DNA from: Anaerolineales bacterium
GTDB lineage: Bacteria > Chloroflexota > Anaerolineae > Anaerolineales > Villigracilaceae
Assembly: GCA_013360875.1 (NCBI GenBank)
Contig: JABWAU010000009.1
Location: 1-57,095, forward strand
Length of the DNA stretch: 57,095 nt
Direction of reading: 5' to 3'
Program-made: the position numbers and the translations under genes
Notes under the pieces: model-generated
Databases searched by the model: none
What the model was told of the DNA's origin: nothing
Seen by the model: the letters and a program-made list of their open reading frames with translations, nothing else
Shown: piece after piece, positions 10,372 through 17,601 of the stretch
How the letters are laid out: each line of letters begins with the position of its first letter
How positions within the stretch are numbered: the stretch's first letter is position 1

Positions 10372-10662
10372 TTAGGCGCCATTCCCATTTCGCTTGGGAA
10401 TCTCAATTTTGGCGAACGCAGTTTCCAGTTCCGCGAGAAGCGCAGACGCGACCTCTTCGGGCGCGCCGTCGCGTTCGATCCAATCCCCGCGCTTGAACTG
10501 ATTCGCATAATCCGATGTGGAGGTCAAGCCCTCCGCCATCGCGTACGCGTCGATTGCGTTCTGGATCTTTTGCGAGAGTTCTCTTTTGATCGTGCGTCCG
10601 TCCCCCTCCACGGTAAACGATTGCGGGATGTGTTTCCAATACGTGATGCGATACTTTGCCAT
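10372..10662 (-). CDS. Small protein of the PF13769 'virulence factor' family
   Basis: The 96-residue product (ITYWKHIPQSFTVEG..., then KRELSQKIQNAIDAYAMAEGL) matches the pattern of the small 'Virulence_fact' family as I remember it. Despite the name, members are widespread in environmental bacteria and often sit with UroD-like, homocysteine-methyltransferase and ASKHA genes of C1 metabolism. Here it is the first gene of exactly such a set. The biochemical role is unknown; an accessory or maturation role in corrinoid methyl transfer is inference. The ribosome site is AAAAAGGTCGTC before ATG, and an AT-rich box (TATATACAAT) about 20 nt upstream could be its -10. Confidence 0.75.
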   Translation of the reverse strand: MAKYRITYWKHIPQSFTVEGDGRTIKRELSQKIQNAIDAYAMAEGLTSTSDYANQFKRGDWIERDGAPEEVASALLAELETAFAKIEIPKRNGNGA

Positions 10663-10737
10663 GACGACCTTTTTGATTGTATATAATTTCGAAGGATTCT
10701 ACGAGATGAATTGTGGACGGTCAATGGAAAAAATGAA

Positions 10738-10759
10738 ACTGCCCGCCGAAGCGGGCAGT
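10738..10759 (-). terminator. Rho-independent terminator with UUCG tetraloop
   Basis: Stem ACTGCCCGC/GCGGGCAGT closes a TTCG loop on the minus strand and is followed by TTTCATTTTTTCC. It terminates the small gene ending at 10778. Confidence 0.9.
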
Positions 10760-10777
10760 ATGAAGGTTTCTCCGCGG

Positions 10778-11014
10778 TTAGAAAGGAGAAATATCCAGGA
10801 TGTTTTGACCGGATCTTTTCAATTGAACCAGTTCATTTCTCCTGAGCAATTTGGGCGATTTGAAGTTCTTGGCGATGATGTTGTTCGGGACGAAGATCTC
10901 CGCGCTTCCTTCACGCTCGGAGAGCAACTGTACGAAAGCGCCTTCATCGGGAGATACGAAAGTGATCTTGCCGATCTTGATCTCTTCAGGTTTGCGGGTT
11001 GGTTTTCTGCTCAT
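10778..11014 (-). CDS. Hypothetical small basic protein
   Basis: 78 residues, Lys/Arg-rich at the N-terminus (MSRKPTRKPEEIKIGKI) with an alternating hydrophobic core (ITFVSPDEGAFVQLL, AEIFVPNNIIAKNF). The core loosely resembles an OB-fold or cold-shock pattern, but RNP motifs are absent, so I do not assign a family. AAGAGGCAAGT precedes the ATG and a strong terminator follows the stop, so it is very likely a real, separately transcribed gene. I do not recognise its function. Confidence 0.6.
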   Translation of the reverse strand: MSRKPTRKPEEIKIGKITFVSPDEGAFVQLLSEREGSAEIFVPNNIIAKNFKSPKLLRRNELVQLKRSGQNILDISPF

Positions 11015-11098
11015 ACTTGCCTCTTAATATTTATTGAAAGGATTTCACGAAAACACTAAGTGGAAATTTTCCGTGGTCGTTATGTTCGGATGGAAATC

Positions 11099-11122
11099 CA
11101 CGCGAGACTCCACGCTCGCGTG
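11099..11122. other. 8-bp hairpin downstream of the coiled-coil membrane gene
   Basis: CACGCGAG and CTCGCGTG form a perfect stem with an 8-nt loop, 28 nt past the stop at 11150. There is no T-run, so it may be an RNA-stabilising or weak termination structure rather than a classic terminator. Confidence 0.45.
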
Positions 11123-11149
11123 ACAATTATAACATAACGTCTGGTCGCT

Positions 11150-12187
11150 TCATCCGCCTGTCTGTTTTACGGCAAGATATCCGGCGTGGGAAATGCCCAG
11201 CAGTCCCACGAGGCTGTCGGAGAAGGGAGGCAATTCGACCGCCGCGCTAAGTTGCCACGCGGGCTCCTGGGATAACAATCCCCAAAGGAGCGTGCCGTAG
11301 GTGAAGATCAACAGAACGGTGAAATAGAACATTTGCACCTTGGCGACGTCAACCTTGCCAAAATTGCTGATGAGATCGCCGTTGAACAGGTCGCTCCATT
11401 TCGCCTCGCTGATGTTTTTGTTTACGCGGATGTCCGCCCTCGATTCATCCTGCAGCGTCTGGAGTTGCTTGAGGTTTTCCTGCGCTTTATCCAGGGGTCT
11501 TTTTTTCAGTTCACTTTCAATCGTCAAGAGTTTCGGGCGGAGCAGGTTTAATTTTGCCCGCGCTTCCTCCGTGTCAACGAGACTCCATTTTTCTATTTCT
11601 TCTGTGATCTTGGTTCGTTCTTGAATCAGCCCTTCGATATCTTCGATCTCCTTTTGCGTCAGCCTGATCTGGTCGTCGAGAAGCATGGTCACCTTGTTGC
11701 TTTTCGTTTCGGTCTTGCCGCTTTTTATCAGAGATGCCGCCGCCAGGGAGGTGGTGCTGATGCCCAGCGCGGCGAGCAATTCGCCCGGAAAGACGATGTT
11801 CAACGCGCCATGTTGTTCTCCGGCGCTTTCTGCGGATGAAGTTTCCCCGGCACTCTGCGAGACCCTGCCCTCCAATACTGGAATGCTCCTATCCAGACCG
11901 ATGACCGTGGTGACCGAGAATATCAGGATGGTCCACAAGGTGATCTGGAGTCGCGACAGACTCATCTTATTGCTGCTGTCTATCAGGACGCCCGCAAAAC
12001 GCCCCGGTACGAATCTTTTCCGCCCGTTGTTCCCTTCGATTTCGCTCCCGGTAACGTGCTGACCGACGACGCCCATAAACCAGGTGTAGAGAGCGATCGT
12101 GATGATCCATCGCAGGTGAATGGGTATCCACGACGACAGTCCTATGAAAACAACCGGAACTATGAAAACGATGATCGAACCAACCAT
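11150..12187 (-). CDS. Hypothetical membrane protein with central coiled coil
   Basis: 345 residues. Two hydrophobic helices lie at the N-terminus (IIVFIVPVVFIGL and WIITIALYTWFMGVV). Next comes NKMSLSRLQITLWTILIFS, which forms a third helix, then a Ser/Glu-rich loop. A long charged coiled coil (about residues 165-260, LDDQIRLTQKEIEDIEGLIQ onward) is followed by another helix (FYFTVLLIFTYGTLLWGLL) and a closing segment LVGLLGISHAGYLAVKQTGG. I do not recognise a named family. Its ribosome site is a perfect AGGAGG, and a strong promoter overlapped by a palindrome lies upstream, so expression looks independent and regulated. Confidence 0.6.
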   Translation of the reverse strand: MVGSIIVFIVPVVFIGLSSWIPIHLRWIITIALYTWFMGVVGQHVTGSEIEGNNGRKRFVPGRFAGVLIDSSNKMSLSRLQITLWTILIFSVTTVIGLDRSIPVLEGRVSQSAGETSSAESAGEQHGALNIVFPGELLAALGISTTSLAAASLIKSGKTETKSNKVTMLLDDQIRLTQKEIEDIEGLIQERTKITEEIEKWSLVDTEEARAKLNLLRPKLLTIESELKKRPLDKAQENLKQLQTLQDESRADIRVNKNISEAKWSDLFNGDLISNFGKVDVAKVQMFYFTVLLIFTYGTLLWGLLSQEPAWQLSAAVELPPFSDSLVGLLGISHAGYLAVKQTGG

Positions 12188-12225
12188 GCGAACCTCCTGT
12201 TTCCTGGGAACGATTGATGCGGTCT

Positions 12226-12253
12226 ATTATAAGATTTGAATTTTCAAAGTCAA
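12226..12253 (-). promoter_or_regulatory. Promoter with palindromic operator candidate
   Basis: On the minus strand TTGACT, a 16-nt spacer and TATAAT lie about 40 nt upstream of the coiled-coil membrane gene. The spacer contains the perfect palindrome TTTGAA-TT-TTCAAA (12235-12248), well placed for a repressor to block RNA polymerase. Confidence 0.6.
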
Positions 12254-12274
12254 GCGGTCCTTCGAGGGAAAATA

Positions 12275-12700
12275 TCAACTGCTCGCCTCCCGGTTCGAAA
12301 ATTGCAGGGGCTTGACCCGTTTCCATGAAACGGCGGCGAAGAGCAGGATGCTGCACGTTTCCAGAACGCGCCCCGTCAGGGACAACCAGTTCCCGCCGAT
12401 GAACGGCTGCACGCCGACCATCACGATCCCCGCGTTCAACAGGATCAACGCAAGCCAGACAAGCCGGACGTTGCCGCGCGGCGCGCCCGTCCCGAAGCGC
12501 GGAAAGATCCAAAAGGCGACGCCCATTCCCAGTTGCGCCATCCAGCCGAGGAGCAGGGATTCGATGTGGGCGGGGAGCAGGTTCCAGGTCCAGGGCGCGA
12601 ACGGAATGCCCTTGTTCGCGAGGATGAGTCCGCCGTAGGTCAACCCCAAAAAGAGATGAACGAACGACAGGCGGACGAACCAGACGCTCAGGCGCGGCAT
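12275..12700 (-). CDS. Small four-helix membrane protein, heme-copper/NnrS-like
   Basis: 141 residues starting MPRLSVWFVRLSFVHLFLGL, with four hydrophobic helices. The pattern FVHLFLGLTYGGL, PAHIESLLLGWMAQLGMGVAFWIFPRFG recalls short fragments of cytochrome-oxidase subunit I or NnrS-like proteins, in which membrane His residues may bind heme. The start overlaps the stop of the preceding gene by one base (TAATG), so translation is coupled. It is a paralogue of the next gene upstream (same H...F..GW..QL..GV.YW.FP pattern). Function unknown; with its neighbours it may form a small membrane heme complex. Confidence 0.6.
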   Translation of the reverse strand: MPRLSVWFVRLSFVHLFLGLTYGGLILANKGIPFAPWTWNLLPAHIESLLLGWMAQLGMGVAFWIFPRFGTGAPRGNVRLVWLALILLNAGIVMVGVQPFIGGNWLSLTGRVLETCSILLFAAVSWKRVKPLQFSNREASS

Positions 12701-13098
12701 TATTTTTCCTTCACGCGTCCCCAGGTGTTCGCAATGAACGCTATCCCCGCCAGCCATTGCAGCACGGCGGAGATCGCCAGCAACGCGCCGAACACATTGT
12801 TTGCTTGAAATGCCTGCATCGGTTCGGCGATGGCGCGTAGGATCAGCCCGAGGTTCATCGCGCCGTACGCGATCCACACCAGCGGGTCATGTCCGCGCGG
12901 GAGTTGCGTCGAATATTTCGGAAACATCCAATACACCACGCCGAAGATCAATTGCGTCAACCATCCGAACACGAACAGATGAATGTACACGGGAAACAGG
13001 CTAATCGGCGCGCGCAGCGTCAGCAATATCCCGAACGCCAGGGCAAGCGCAAAATACACCAGCGCGGTCTTGATGAAGATGCGGGTGAGCAGCGGCAT
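12700..13098 (-). CDS. Small four-helix membrane protein, paralogue of the preceding entry
   Basis: 132 residues starting MPLLTRIFIKTALVYFALAL. The signature PVYIHLFVFGWLTQLIFGVVYWMFPKYS is shared with the 12275-12700 product, and both have four helices. The shared His, two aromatic turns and FP(K/R) ending suggest a duplicated heme- or metal-binding membrane unit. The gene begins two bases after the stop of the NnrS-like gene and overlaps the next start by one base. I cannot name a family with confidence; similarity to heme-copper oxidase subunit I fragments is an inference from the pattern. Confidence 0.6.
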   Translation of the reverse strand: MPLLTRIFIKTALVYFALALAFGILLTLRAPISLFPVYIHLFVFGWLTQLIFGVVYWMFPKYSTQLPRGHDPLVWIAYGAMNLGLILRAIAEPMQAFQANNVFGALLAISAVLQWLAGIAFIANTWGRVKEK

Positions 13099-13100
13099 GG

Positions 13101-14165
13101 TTACTTTCCCGTGCTTCCCTTCCTGATCGAATAGACCGTCATGCCGATGAACATCAGGATGGCGATCACGTTCAACATTCCGCTCCAGGCGCGGAGCGGG
13201 TGCAGGTTTACGTAATCGGCGATCACGCGCGATAACAGCGAAGCGTGCAACAGGATCAATTGGACGTAAAACGCGGGCTGGAAGTTGATCGGCGTTCCCA
13301 GGATGGCGGGAAAGATGATCGGCGCGTGACCGAAGATCATCGAGATGACGAAACCGACGAAGACGACATGTAGAACCGCGTCGTATCTTGGACCCGCGAC
13401 CTGCGCGCCGAACCCCAGGCTTAACGCGCCGCCGACGCCCAGCCACACCAGCCCCAGCGCGAGACACCACGCAATGTAACGCGTGAGGGGAAGCCTGTGT
13501 TTGAGGTTCCTCCACGCGATGTCGTTGCGCAGCGACCAGAGCGCGAGAAGGAGCAGAGCCGCCCCGCTCAGGCGCGCGCCGAACTGCATGTCGAAAACGG
13601 CGATGATCGTTCCCGCGAGAAAGAGGAGGAGGATCGCGGCAAACAACCCCTGCTGAATGCGCGGCGGACGCAAAACACGGCTCAACTCCAGCCGTTCGCC
13701 CGCGATGGTCAACACCAGAAACGCCTGCCAGAAGAGGATCACTTGAAAGATCTGCCAGCCGAACAGCCAAAGCAGGTTACCCGCGAACCACGCCAGCGCG
13801 CCGAGCAGCATGGTGAATGTGTGGAGCGCGAACTCCCGCCGCGTGATCTCGGTCAGGATGCCGACTCCGCCCAGGCTGGCGAGGGTGAGCAGGATCGGTC
13901 CCAGAGGCGGAGTCCGCGTCAGAAGGGTGAGCAGACCTCCCAGTCCCGCGAGAAGCGGAGGGAGGTACATCCATTTTTGTTTCAGGGCGACGGCGCGTTC
14001 GAGCGTGATCAGAGTCCCCAAAAATCCAGAAACCATCAGCGGACCGTGCGCCGATGCCAGCGAAGGGGTCAACGCGGGCAATTCCCATCCGATTCGCATC
14101 AGTCCCGCCCACAGCGCGGCGAGCAGGGCAAGGATGGCAAGGAAAATGAAGGGAATCGGTTTCAC
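13101..14165 (-). CDS. Polytopic membrane protein, NnrS-like
   Basis: 354 residues and about ten to twelve transmembrane helices. The start is a GTG that overlaps the UbiA stop (GTGA), so longer readings to 14765 are shadows. Two His-containing helices, SAHGPLMVSGFLGTLITLERAV and FGHAPIIFPAILGTPI, are in the places expected for NnrS-type heme/copper-binding membrane proteins. NnrS relieves nitrosative stress in some proteobacteria; whether this protein does so is unknown. Its overlap with the UbiA gene and the two small paralogues downstream suggests that the whole run is one operon and that the membrane complex may act on a lipid-soluble product. Confidence 0.6.
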   Translation of the reverse strand: MKPIPFIFLAILALLAALWAGLMRIGWELPALTPSLASAHGPLMVSGFLGTLITLERAVALKQKWMYLPPLLAGLGGLLTLLTRTPPLGPILLTLASLGGVGILTEITRREFALHTFTMLLGALAWFAGNLLWLFGWQIFQVILFWQAFLVLTIAGERLELSRVLRPPRIQQGLFAAILLLFLAGTIIAVFDMQFGARLSGAALLLLALWSLRNDIAWRNLKHRLPLTRYIAWCLALGLVWLGVGGALSLGFGAQVAGPRYDAVLHVVFVGFVISMIFGHAPIIFPAILGTPINFQPAFYVQLILLHASLLSRVIADYVNLHPLRAWSGMLNVIAILMFIGMTVYSIRKGSTGK

Positions 14166-15058
14166 TGGATCAGCACATAGATGGTAATGATCGCCAGTTG
14201 CGCCATTGGATAGTAACTGGCGCTGTCGAATAGTCTCGCCGCGAGACGCCCCTCCTTTTGTTGTTTGTAGAGTTCGTAACCCGGTTTGATGAGCAGGACG
14301 ATCCCGGCCGCCGCGCTGGCAAGAAGGAAAGCCCATCCCAAATCGAGCGGCGAGACCCGGGGCAGGAACAGGCTGATCGTCACGGTCAGACCGAGGGTGA
14401 GGAGGACGATGACGCCCGCGCTCTGTGTACCGAGTTGCAGGGGAATGGTCTTGGCGTGGACGCGTTGATCCTCGACCGTGTCGTTCCAGTCCGCGGGGAT
14501 GTTCTGCCCGCCGATCTCCCAGACGAAGACCCAGGCGAGGACGAGCAAAAGCCTGGCGAGGTCGGGGTTGGGATCCACGACGTAGATGGCGGCGATGGGT
14601 CCGCTCGATTTGACCAGCCCGCTGACGAAGGTTCGCAGGTAGGTGACCTTGAGCAGGAGAACGTAGATCACCTCGAGGATCGCGGCGGAGAGCAGAATGA
14701 CGACGATGAATGGGTCGAGCAGGTATGATCCGGCGAGCGCCAGGATGAACCACACGGCAAACCACAGGAATCCGCTGCGGTAGGGAAGAATGTTTTGCGC
14801 CAATGGGTAGCGCATATCGGACGCCTCAACCGAATATCCTTCGTTGATCCCGCCCGAAAATTTTTCCCTGTCCACCGCAATGCCGACGAGGTCGTTCAAC
14901 GCGTAGATGGCGGTGTACGCGGCGAAGGCGGTGAACACCGAAAGGAGGATCGTCCCAAGCGGGGGAAATCCTCCCAGCCACAACAGGGCGACGAAGCCGG
15001 GCGCGGCAAGGTCCAAAACTCCGTGGGTGGTTCGGGAAAGCGCGAAGAAACGTTTCAT
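14162..15058 (-). CDS. UbiA-family prenyltransferase
   Basis: 298 residues with eight or nine helices. The first prenyl-diphosphate/Mg motif is NDLVGIAVDRE and the second is DWNDTVEDQR (after GGQNIPA), so both active-site loops of the UbiA fold are present. The first has Gly where the canonical NDxxDxxxD has its middle Asp. UbiA enzymes attach a prenyl chain to an aromatic or polar acceptor in the membrane. The start at 15058 (MKRFFALSRTTHG) has GGAGATATTTTCA upstream. It follows UbiG after a repeat-containing gap and overlaps the NnrS-like gene. The neighbouring cyclase hints at a cyclitol-derived acceptor, as in the Ebo-type gene set (EboC is a UbiA homologue), but this is inference. Confidence 0.85.
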   Translation of the reverse strand: MKRFFALSRTTHGVLDLAAPGFVALLWLGGFPPLGTILLSVFTAFAAYTAIYALNDLVGIAVDREKFSGGINEGYSVEASDMRYPLAQNILPYRSGFLWFAVWFILALAGSYLLDPFIVVILLSAAILEVIYVLLLKVTYLRTFVSGLVKSSGPIAAIYVVDPNPDLARLLLVLAWVFVWEIGGQNIPADWNDTVEDQRVHAKTIPLQLGTQSAGVIVLLTLGLTVTISLFLPRVSPLDLGWAFLLASAAAGIVLLIKPGYELYKQQKEGRLAARLFDSASYYPMAQLAIITIYVLIQ

Positions 15059-15082
15059 TGAAAATATCTCCAGGGTCTTTGT

Positions 15083-15208
15083 CATTGCGAGTGAAGCGAT
15101 CCCCTCGTGTGCGGAAGATTGCTTCGCCGCCTGGTCTCGACACCTGCACTTGCGCGCAGGTGCAAGTGTACGAACTTCGTCCTACTCGACCGACGGCGGC
15201 TCGCAATG
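15083..15208. repeat. CATTGCGAG...CTCGCAATG dispersed repeat
   Basis: The gap between ubiG-like and ubiA-like genes is filled by an element bounded by CATTGCGAG and its inverted copy CTCGCAATG, with internal GAAGCGATCCCCTCG and GAAGATTGCTTCGCC. Related copies lie at 44647-44728 and, as a fragment, at 19154-19190. An inner hairpin CACTTGC/GCAAGTG is also visible. Confidence 0.75.
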
Positions 15209-15214
15209 GCATAT

Positions 15215-15919
15215 TTATTTCTTGAAGTGCGCCATGTAGTTCACGTCTTCCCTGTCCGCGGCGACCTTCCATTTGCGGGTAAGGGGATTGTACATCAGGC
15301 TGGCGAGGCGCACAAATTCCAGCCCAGCCTGGCGATTCCATGCCTTCATCTCGCCCGGGCGAATCAATTTCGAGTAGGTATGCGTGCCGCGCGGCAGGAG
15401 GCGCAAAATGTATTCGCCTCCGACGATCGCAAACAGGAAGGCTTTGGGCGTGCGGTTGATGGTCGAGTAGAAGGCGTGTCCGCCGGGCTTCAGGGCTTTG
15501 GCGCACGAGGCGACGACCTTCGCCGGTTCGGGAACGTGTTCCAGCATTTCCATGCACGCCACGGCGTCGTAGCTCCCCGCCTCTCTTTCGGCGAGGTCGT
15601 GGACGCTTTCGTAGCGATAATCAATTTTCAGACCCTGGCCCTGCGCGTGCTGTCTTGCGGCATGGATGGACGCTTCGGACAAATCCAAGCCTGTTACCTG
15701 CGCCCCGGCCTTTGCCAGCGCTTCGGAGAGGATCCCGCCGCCGCATCCCACGTCCAGGATTTTGGGGTTGGGCATGGCAAGTCTCTCCATGATGAAGTTC
15801 GTCCGCAGCGGGTTGATGACGTGAAGCGTGCCCATCTCGCCCTTGAGGTCCCACCAGATGTCGGAGACCCGGTCGAACTTTTCGATCTCGTTGTTGTCTG
15901 CGTTCTCAAATGATTTCAT
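15215..15919 (-). CDS. UbiG-like SAM-dependent O-methyltransferase
   Basis: 234 residues with the full class-I methyltransferase core: motif I ILDVGCGGGILSEALAKAGA, motif II VTGLDLSEASIHAARQHA, and YDAVACMEMLEHVPEP, a UbiG hallmark. C-terminal HTYSKLIRPGEM and VNYMAHFKK also fit UbiG (polyprenyl-dihydroxybenzoate/demethylubiquinone O-methyltransferase). The start at 15919 overlaps the upstream cyclase gene by 14 nt. Anaerolineae-type bacteria are not expected to make ubiquinone, so here the acceptor may be the cyclase product or its prenylated form. That is inference from operon context; the family assignment itself is firm. Confidence 0.88.
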   Translation of the reverse strand: MKSFENADNNEIEKFDRVSDIWWDLKGEMGTLHVINPLRTNFIMERLAMPNPKILDVGCGGGILSEALAKAGAQVTGLDLSEASIHAARQHAQGQGLKIDYRYESVHDLAEREAGSYDAVACMEMLEHVPEPAKVVASCAKALKPGGHAFYSTINRTPKAFLFAIVGGEYILRLLPRGTHTYSKLIRPGEMKAWNRQAGLEFVRLASLMYNPLTRKWKVAADREDVNYMAHFKK

Positions 15920-17033
15920 GTTTGATGCCTATCCTATCTTCTAAAGTTTTCACGGCGGACTCGATCTCGTCCGCGCGGACGTCGTTGAGAAAGACACAGT
16001 CTCCGATGCTGCGCGGCATGGGGACGCGCTGCAGTCCGTTGCGGTGGTAGGTGCGTTCTGTCAGCGAAGCCCAGAGCAGGCGCGGGTCGAGGATCGAAGC
16101 GTCCAGTTCGAATCCCAGCGCGTCGGTCAGGCGGAAGATGCGATCCGTCTCTTCGTCGGATAAAAGATTGCGCCTGCGCGCGATCAGCGTGGAAATAAGA
16201 ATATCCAGCAGAACCGCCTCGCCGTGGAGGAGATGCGTCTCGTGCCGCGTCTCCAGACCGTAACTGAAAGTGTGACCGAAATCCACCTTGCGCGCCAATT
16301 CCTCCTCGAAGAGATTCGTTTCCAGTTCCTCCAGCATCCCTTGGATGGCGCGGTCGAGAATGACGCCGCCCTGCTCGTCCTGGAAATGCGCCTCCACACT
16401 TTGCGCGCCGTGCGTTTCGAGCATTTGAAAGAGAAGGGGGTCCTTGATGACGGCGAGTTTGACGATCTCGCACACGCCGTTCAGGATGTGACGGTGCGGC
16501 AGGGTTTTGAGGAAGGATTTGTCGAGCAGGACCATGTGCGGCGCGTGGAAGGCGCCCAATCGGTTTTTGTTCCCGTTGAAATTGATTCCGGTTTTGATGC
16601 CGATGGAGGCGTCCACGTAACCCATCAGTGTGGTTGGGACTTTGACGTAAGGCACGCCCCGGCGGTGACTTGCGGCGACGTATCCGACCAGGTCGGTCAG
16701 CACGCCGCCGCCGATGGCAATGATCGGCTCGTCGCGTCGGTGGATGGGGAAGGCGTCCAGTTCGTGCGCTATGGTGAGATAGTGGTCGAGGGTCTTGTTT
16801 TCCTCGCCGCCGGGAAAGACGACGATCTTCGCCTCCACGTGATGATAGGCGAAATATTCGCGGATCGCGGCGGAATGATGTTTTTCCACGTTGCCATCCA
16901 CCACCACGAAGCGGCGGGCGTCTTCGATGCGCCCGGCGGAGAGCAAAGCCCAGTTCTGTGGATGGAAGAGGTTCGAGGTGTTGACGACCTCGTATTCGAT
17001 GGTGTGCCGATAGGCGATTCGTCGCGCGCTCAT
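15906..17033 (-). CDS. Sedoheptulose-7-phosphate-cyclase-like enzyme (AroB superfamily)
   Basis: About 375 residues of the 3-dehydroquinate-synthase superfamily. The key segment VPTTLMGYVDASIGIKTG and the following KNRLGAFHAPHMVLLD differ from AroB (which has Q-V-D-S-S-V-G-G-K-T-G) and match cyclases such as 2-epi-5-epi-valiolone synthase, desmethyl-4-deoxygadusol synthase and EboD. NAD contacts (PGGEENKTLDHYLTI, AIGGGVLTDLVGYVAA) and metal ligands (Glu in NGVCEIVKLAVIKD, His in VDFGHTFSYGLE and LLHGEAV) are intact. I prefer the ATG at 17033 (GAGGG five bases upstream); ATG 17045 overlaps the LuxS stop. It would turn a C7 sugar phosphate into a cyclitol. Plain shikimate-pathway AroB is the alternative. 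Confidence 0.8.
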   Translation of the reverse strand: MSARRIAYRHTIEYEVVNTSNLFHPQNWALLSAGRIEDARRFVVVDGNVEKHHSAAIREYFAYHHVEAKIVVFPGGEENKTLDHYLTIAHELDAFPIHRRDEPIIAIGGGVLTDLVGYVAASHRRGVPYVKVPTTLMGYVDASIGIKTGINFNGNKNRLGAFHAPHMVLLDKSFLKTLPHRHILNGVCEIVKLAVIKDPLLFQMLETHGAQSVEAHFQDEQGGVILDRAIQGMLEELETNLFEEELARKVDFGHTFSYGLETRHETHLLHGEAVLLDILISTLIARRRNLLSDEETDRIFRLTDALGFELDASILDPRLLWASLTERTYHRNGLQRVPMPRSIGDCVFLNDVRADEIESAVKTLEDRIGIKHEII

Positions 17034-17041
17034 TCCATCCC

Positions 17042-17521
17042 TCATACCACCTGCCGCCAGTTGGCTTTGGCATCCAGCACCCTTCTGGCGAGCGCTTGCG
17101 CCATTTCGAGGCTGTGATTTTTGTAATTGCCACATTGCGCGATGTTGGCATAAGGCACCTCGCCCGCGGCCAGGATGTCGTTCAGGATCTTTTCGTAGGC
17201 GTCCATGATGGCGCCGGCGCGCCCCTCATTGAAAAGGATGAGGTAGAAGCCGGTCTGGCATCCCATCAGGCCGACGGAGATGAAATTCTGCGGCATGTAT
17301 TTTTGAAACCCCCACAACAGGAAATGCTCGAAGGAGTGCATTTCCGTGGATGAAAGGAAGGTCGAGTTGGGCTGGTTGATGCGCAGGTCCACCGCGTAGA
17401 CCACGCCGCCGGTGGGACCCTGTGTAGCCGCGCGCAATTTGACGTGCGGGGCTTTCAACAGGCGATGATCCAATTCCCCAACCGTCCCAGCCTCCCAGCC
17501 GAGTTGAGTAACGTCTATCAT
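17042..17521 (-). CDS. luxS: S-ribosylhomocysteine lyase
   Basis: The 159-residue protein has the LuxS metal site HSFEH (two His ligands) and the distal Cys in AQCGNYKNHSL, plus the catalytic Cys in GLMGCQTGFYL. N-terminal ELDHRLLKAPHVKLR matches the substrate-binding strand. It cleaves S-ribosylhomocysteine to homocysteine and 4,5-dihydroxy-2,3-pentanedione (the AI-2 precursor), recycling the S-adenosylhomocysteine made by methyltransferases. ATG 17521 is preceded by AGGAGAG. The gene stops at 17042, within or next to the start of the cyclase gene, so the two are translationally linked. Its presence in this operon fits SAM recycling for the UbiG-like enzyme. Confidence 0.92.
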   Translation of the reverse strand: MIDVTQLGWEAGTVGELDHRLLKAPHVKLRAATQGPTGGVVYAVDLRINQPNSTFLSSTEMHSFEHFLLWGFQKYMPQNFISVGLMGCQTGFYLILFNEGRAGAIMDAYEKILNDILAAGEVPYANIAQCGNYKNHSLEMAQALARRVLDAKANWRQVV

Positions 17522-17544
17522 AACTCTCTCCTGTAAGTTGTTGT

Positions 17545-17595
17545 ACTGCGATACGCTTCGCAGTGTAGCATTTTAAGCGCAAGACACATCTTGCG
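17545..17595. other. Two small hairpins between the TIM-barrel gene and luxS
   Basis: ACTGCGA/TCGCAGT (17545-17564) and CGCAAGA/TCTTGCG (17578-17595) are perfect 7-bp stems. On the minus strand the second is followed by CTTAAAAT, a poor T-run. They may partly attenuate read-through from the TIM-barrel gene into luxS. Confidence 0.4.
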
Positions 17596-17601
17596 GTACG
17601 T

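Noticed and set aside
13770-14765. Extended ORF versions upstream of the NnrS-like and small membrane genes
   Set aside because: The extra N-termini are Arg/Pro-rich readings of the neighbouring genes in other frames; starts with GTGA and TAATG overlaps explain the operon better.
15906-17033. Calling the cyclase plain AroB
   Set aside because: The segment MGYVDASIGIKTG and the operon context fit sedoheptulose-7-phosphate cyclases better, though AroB remains a fallback.
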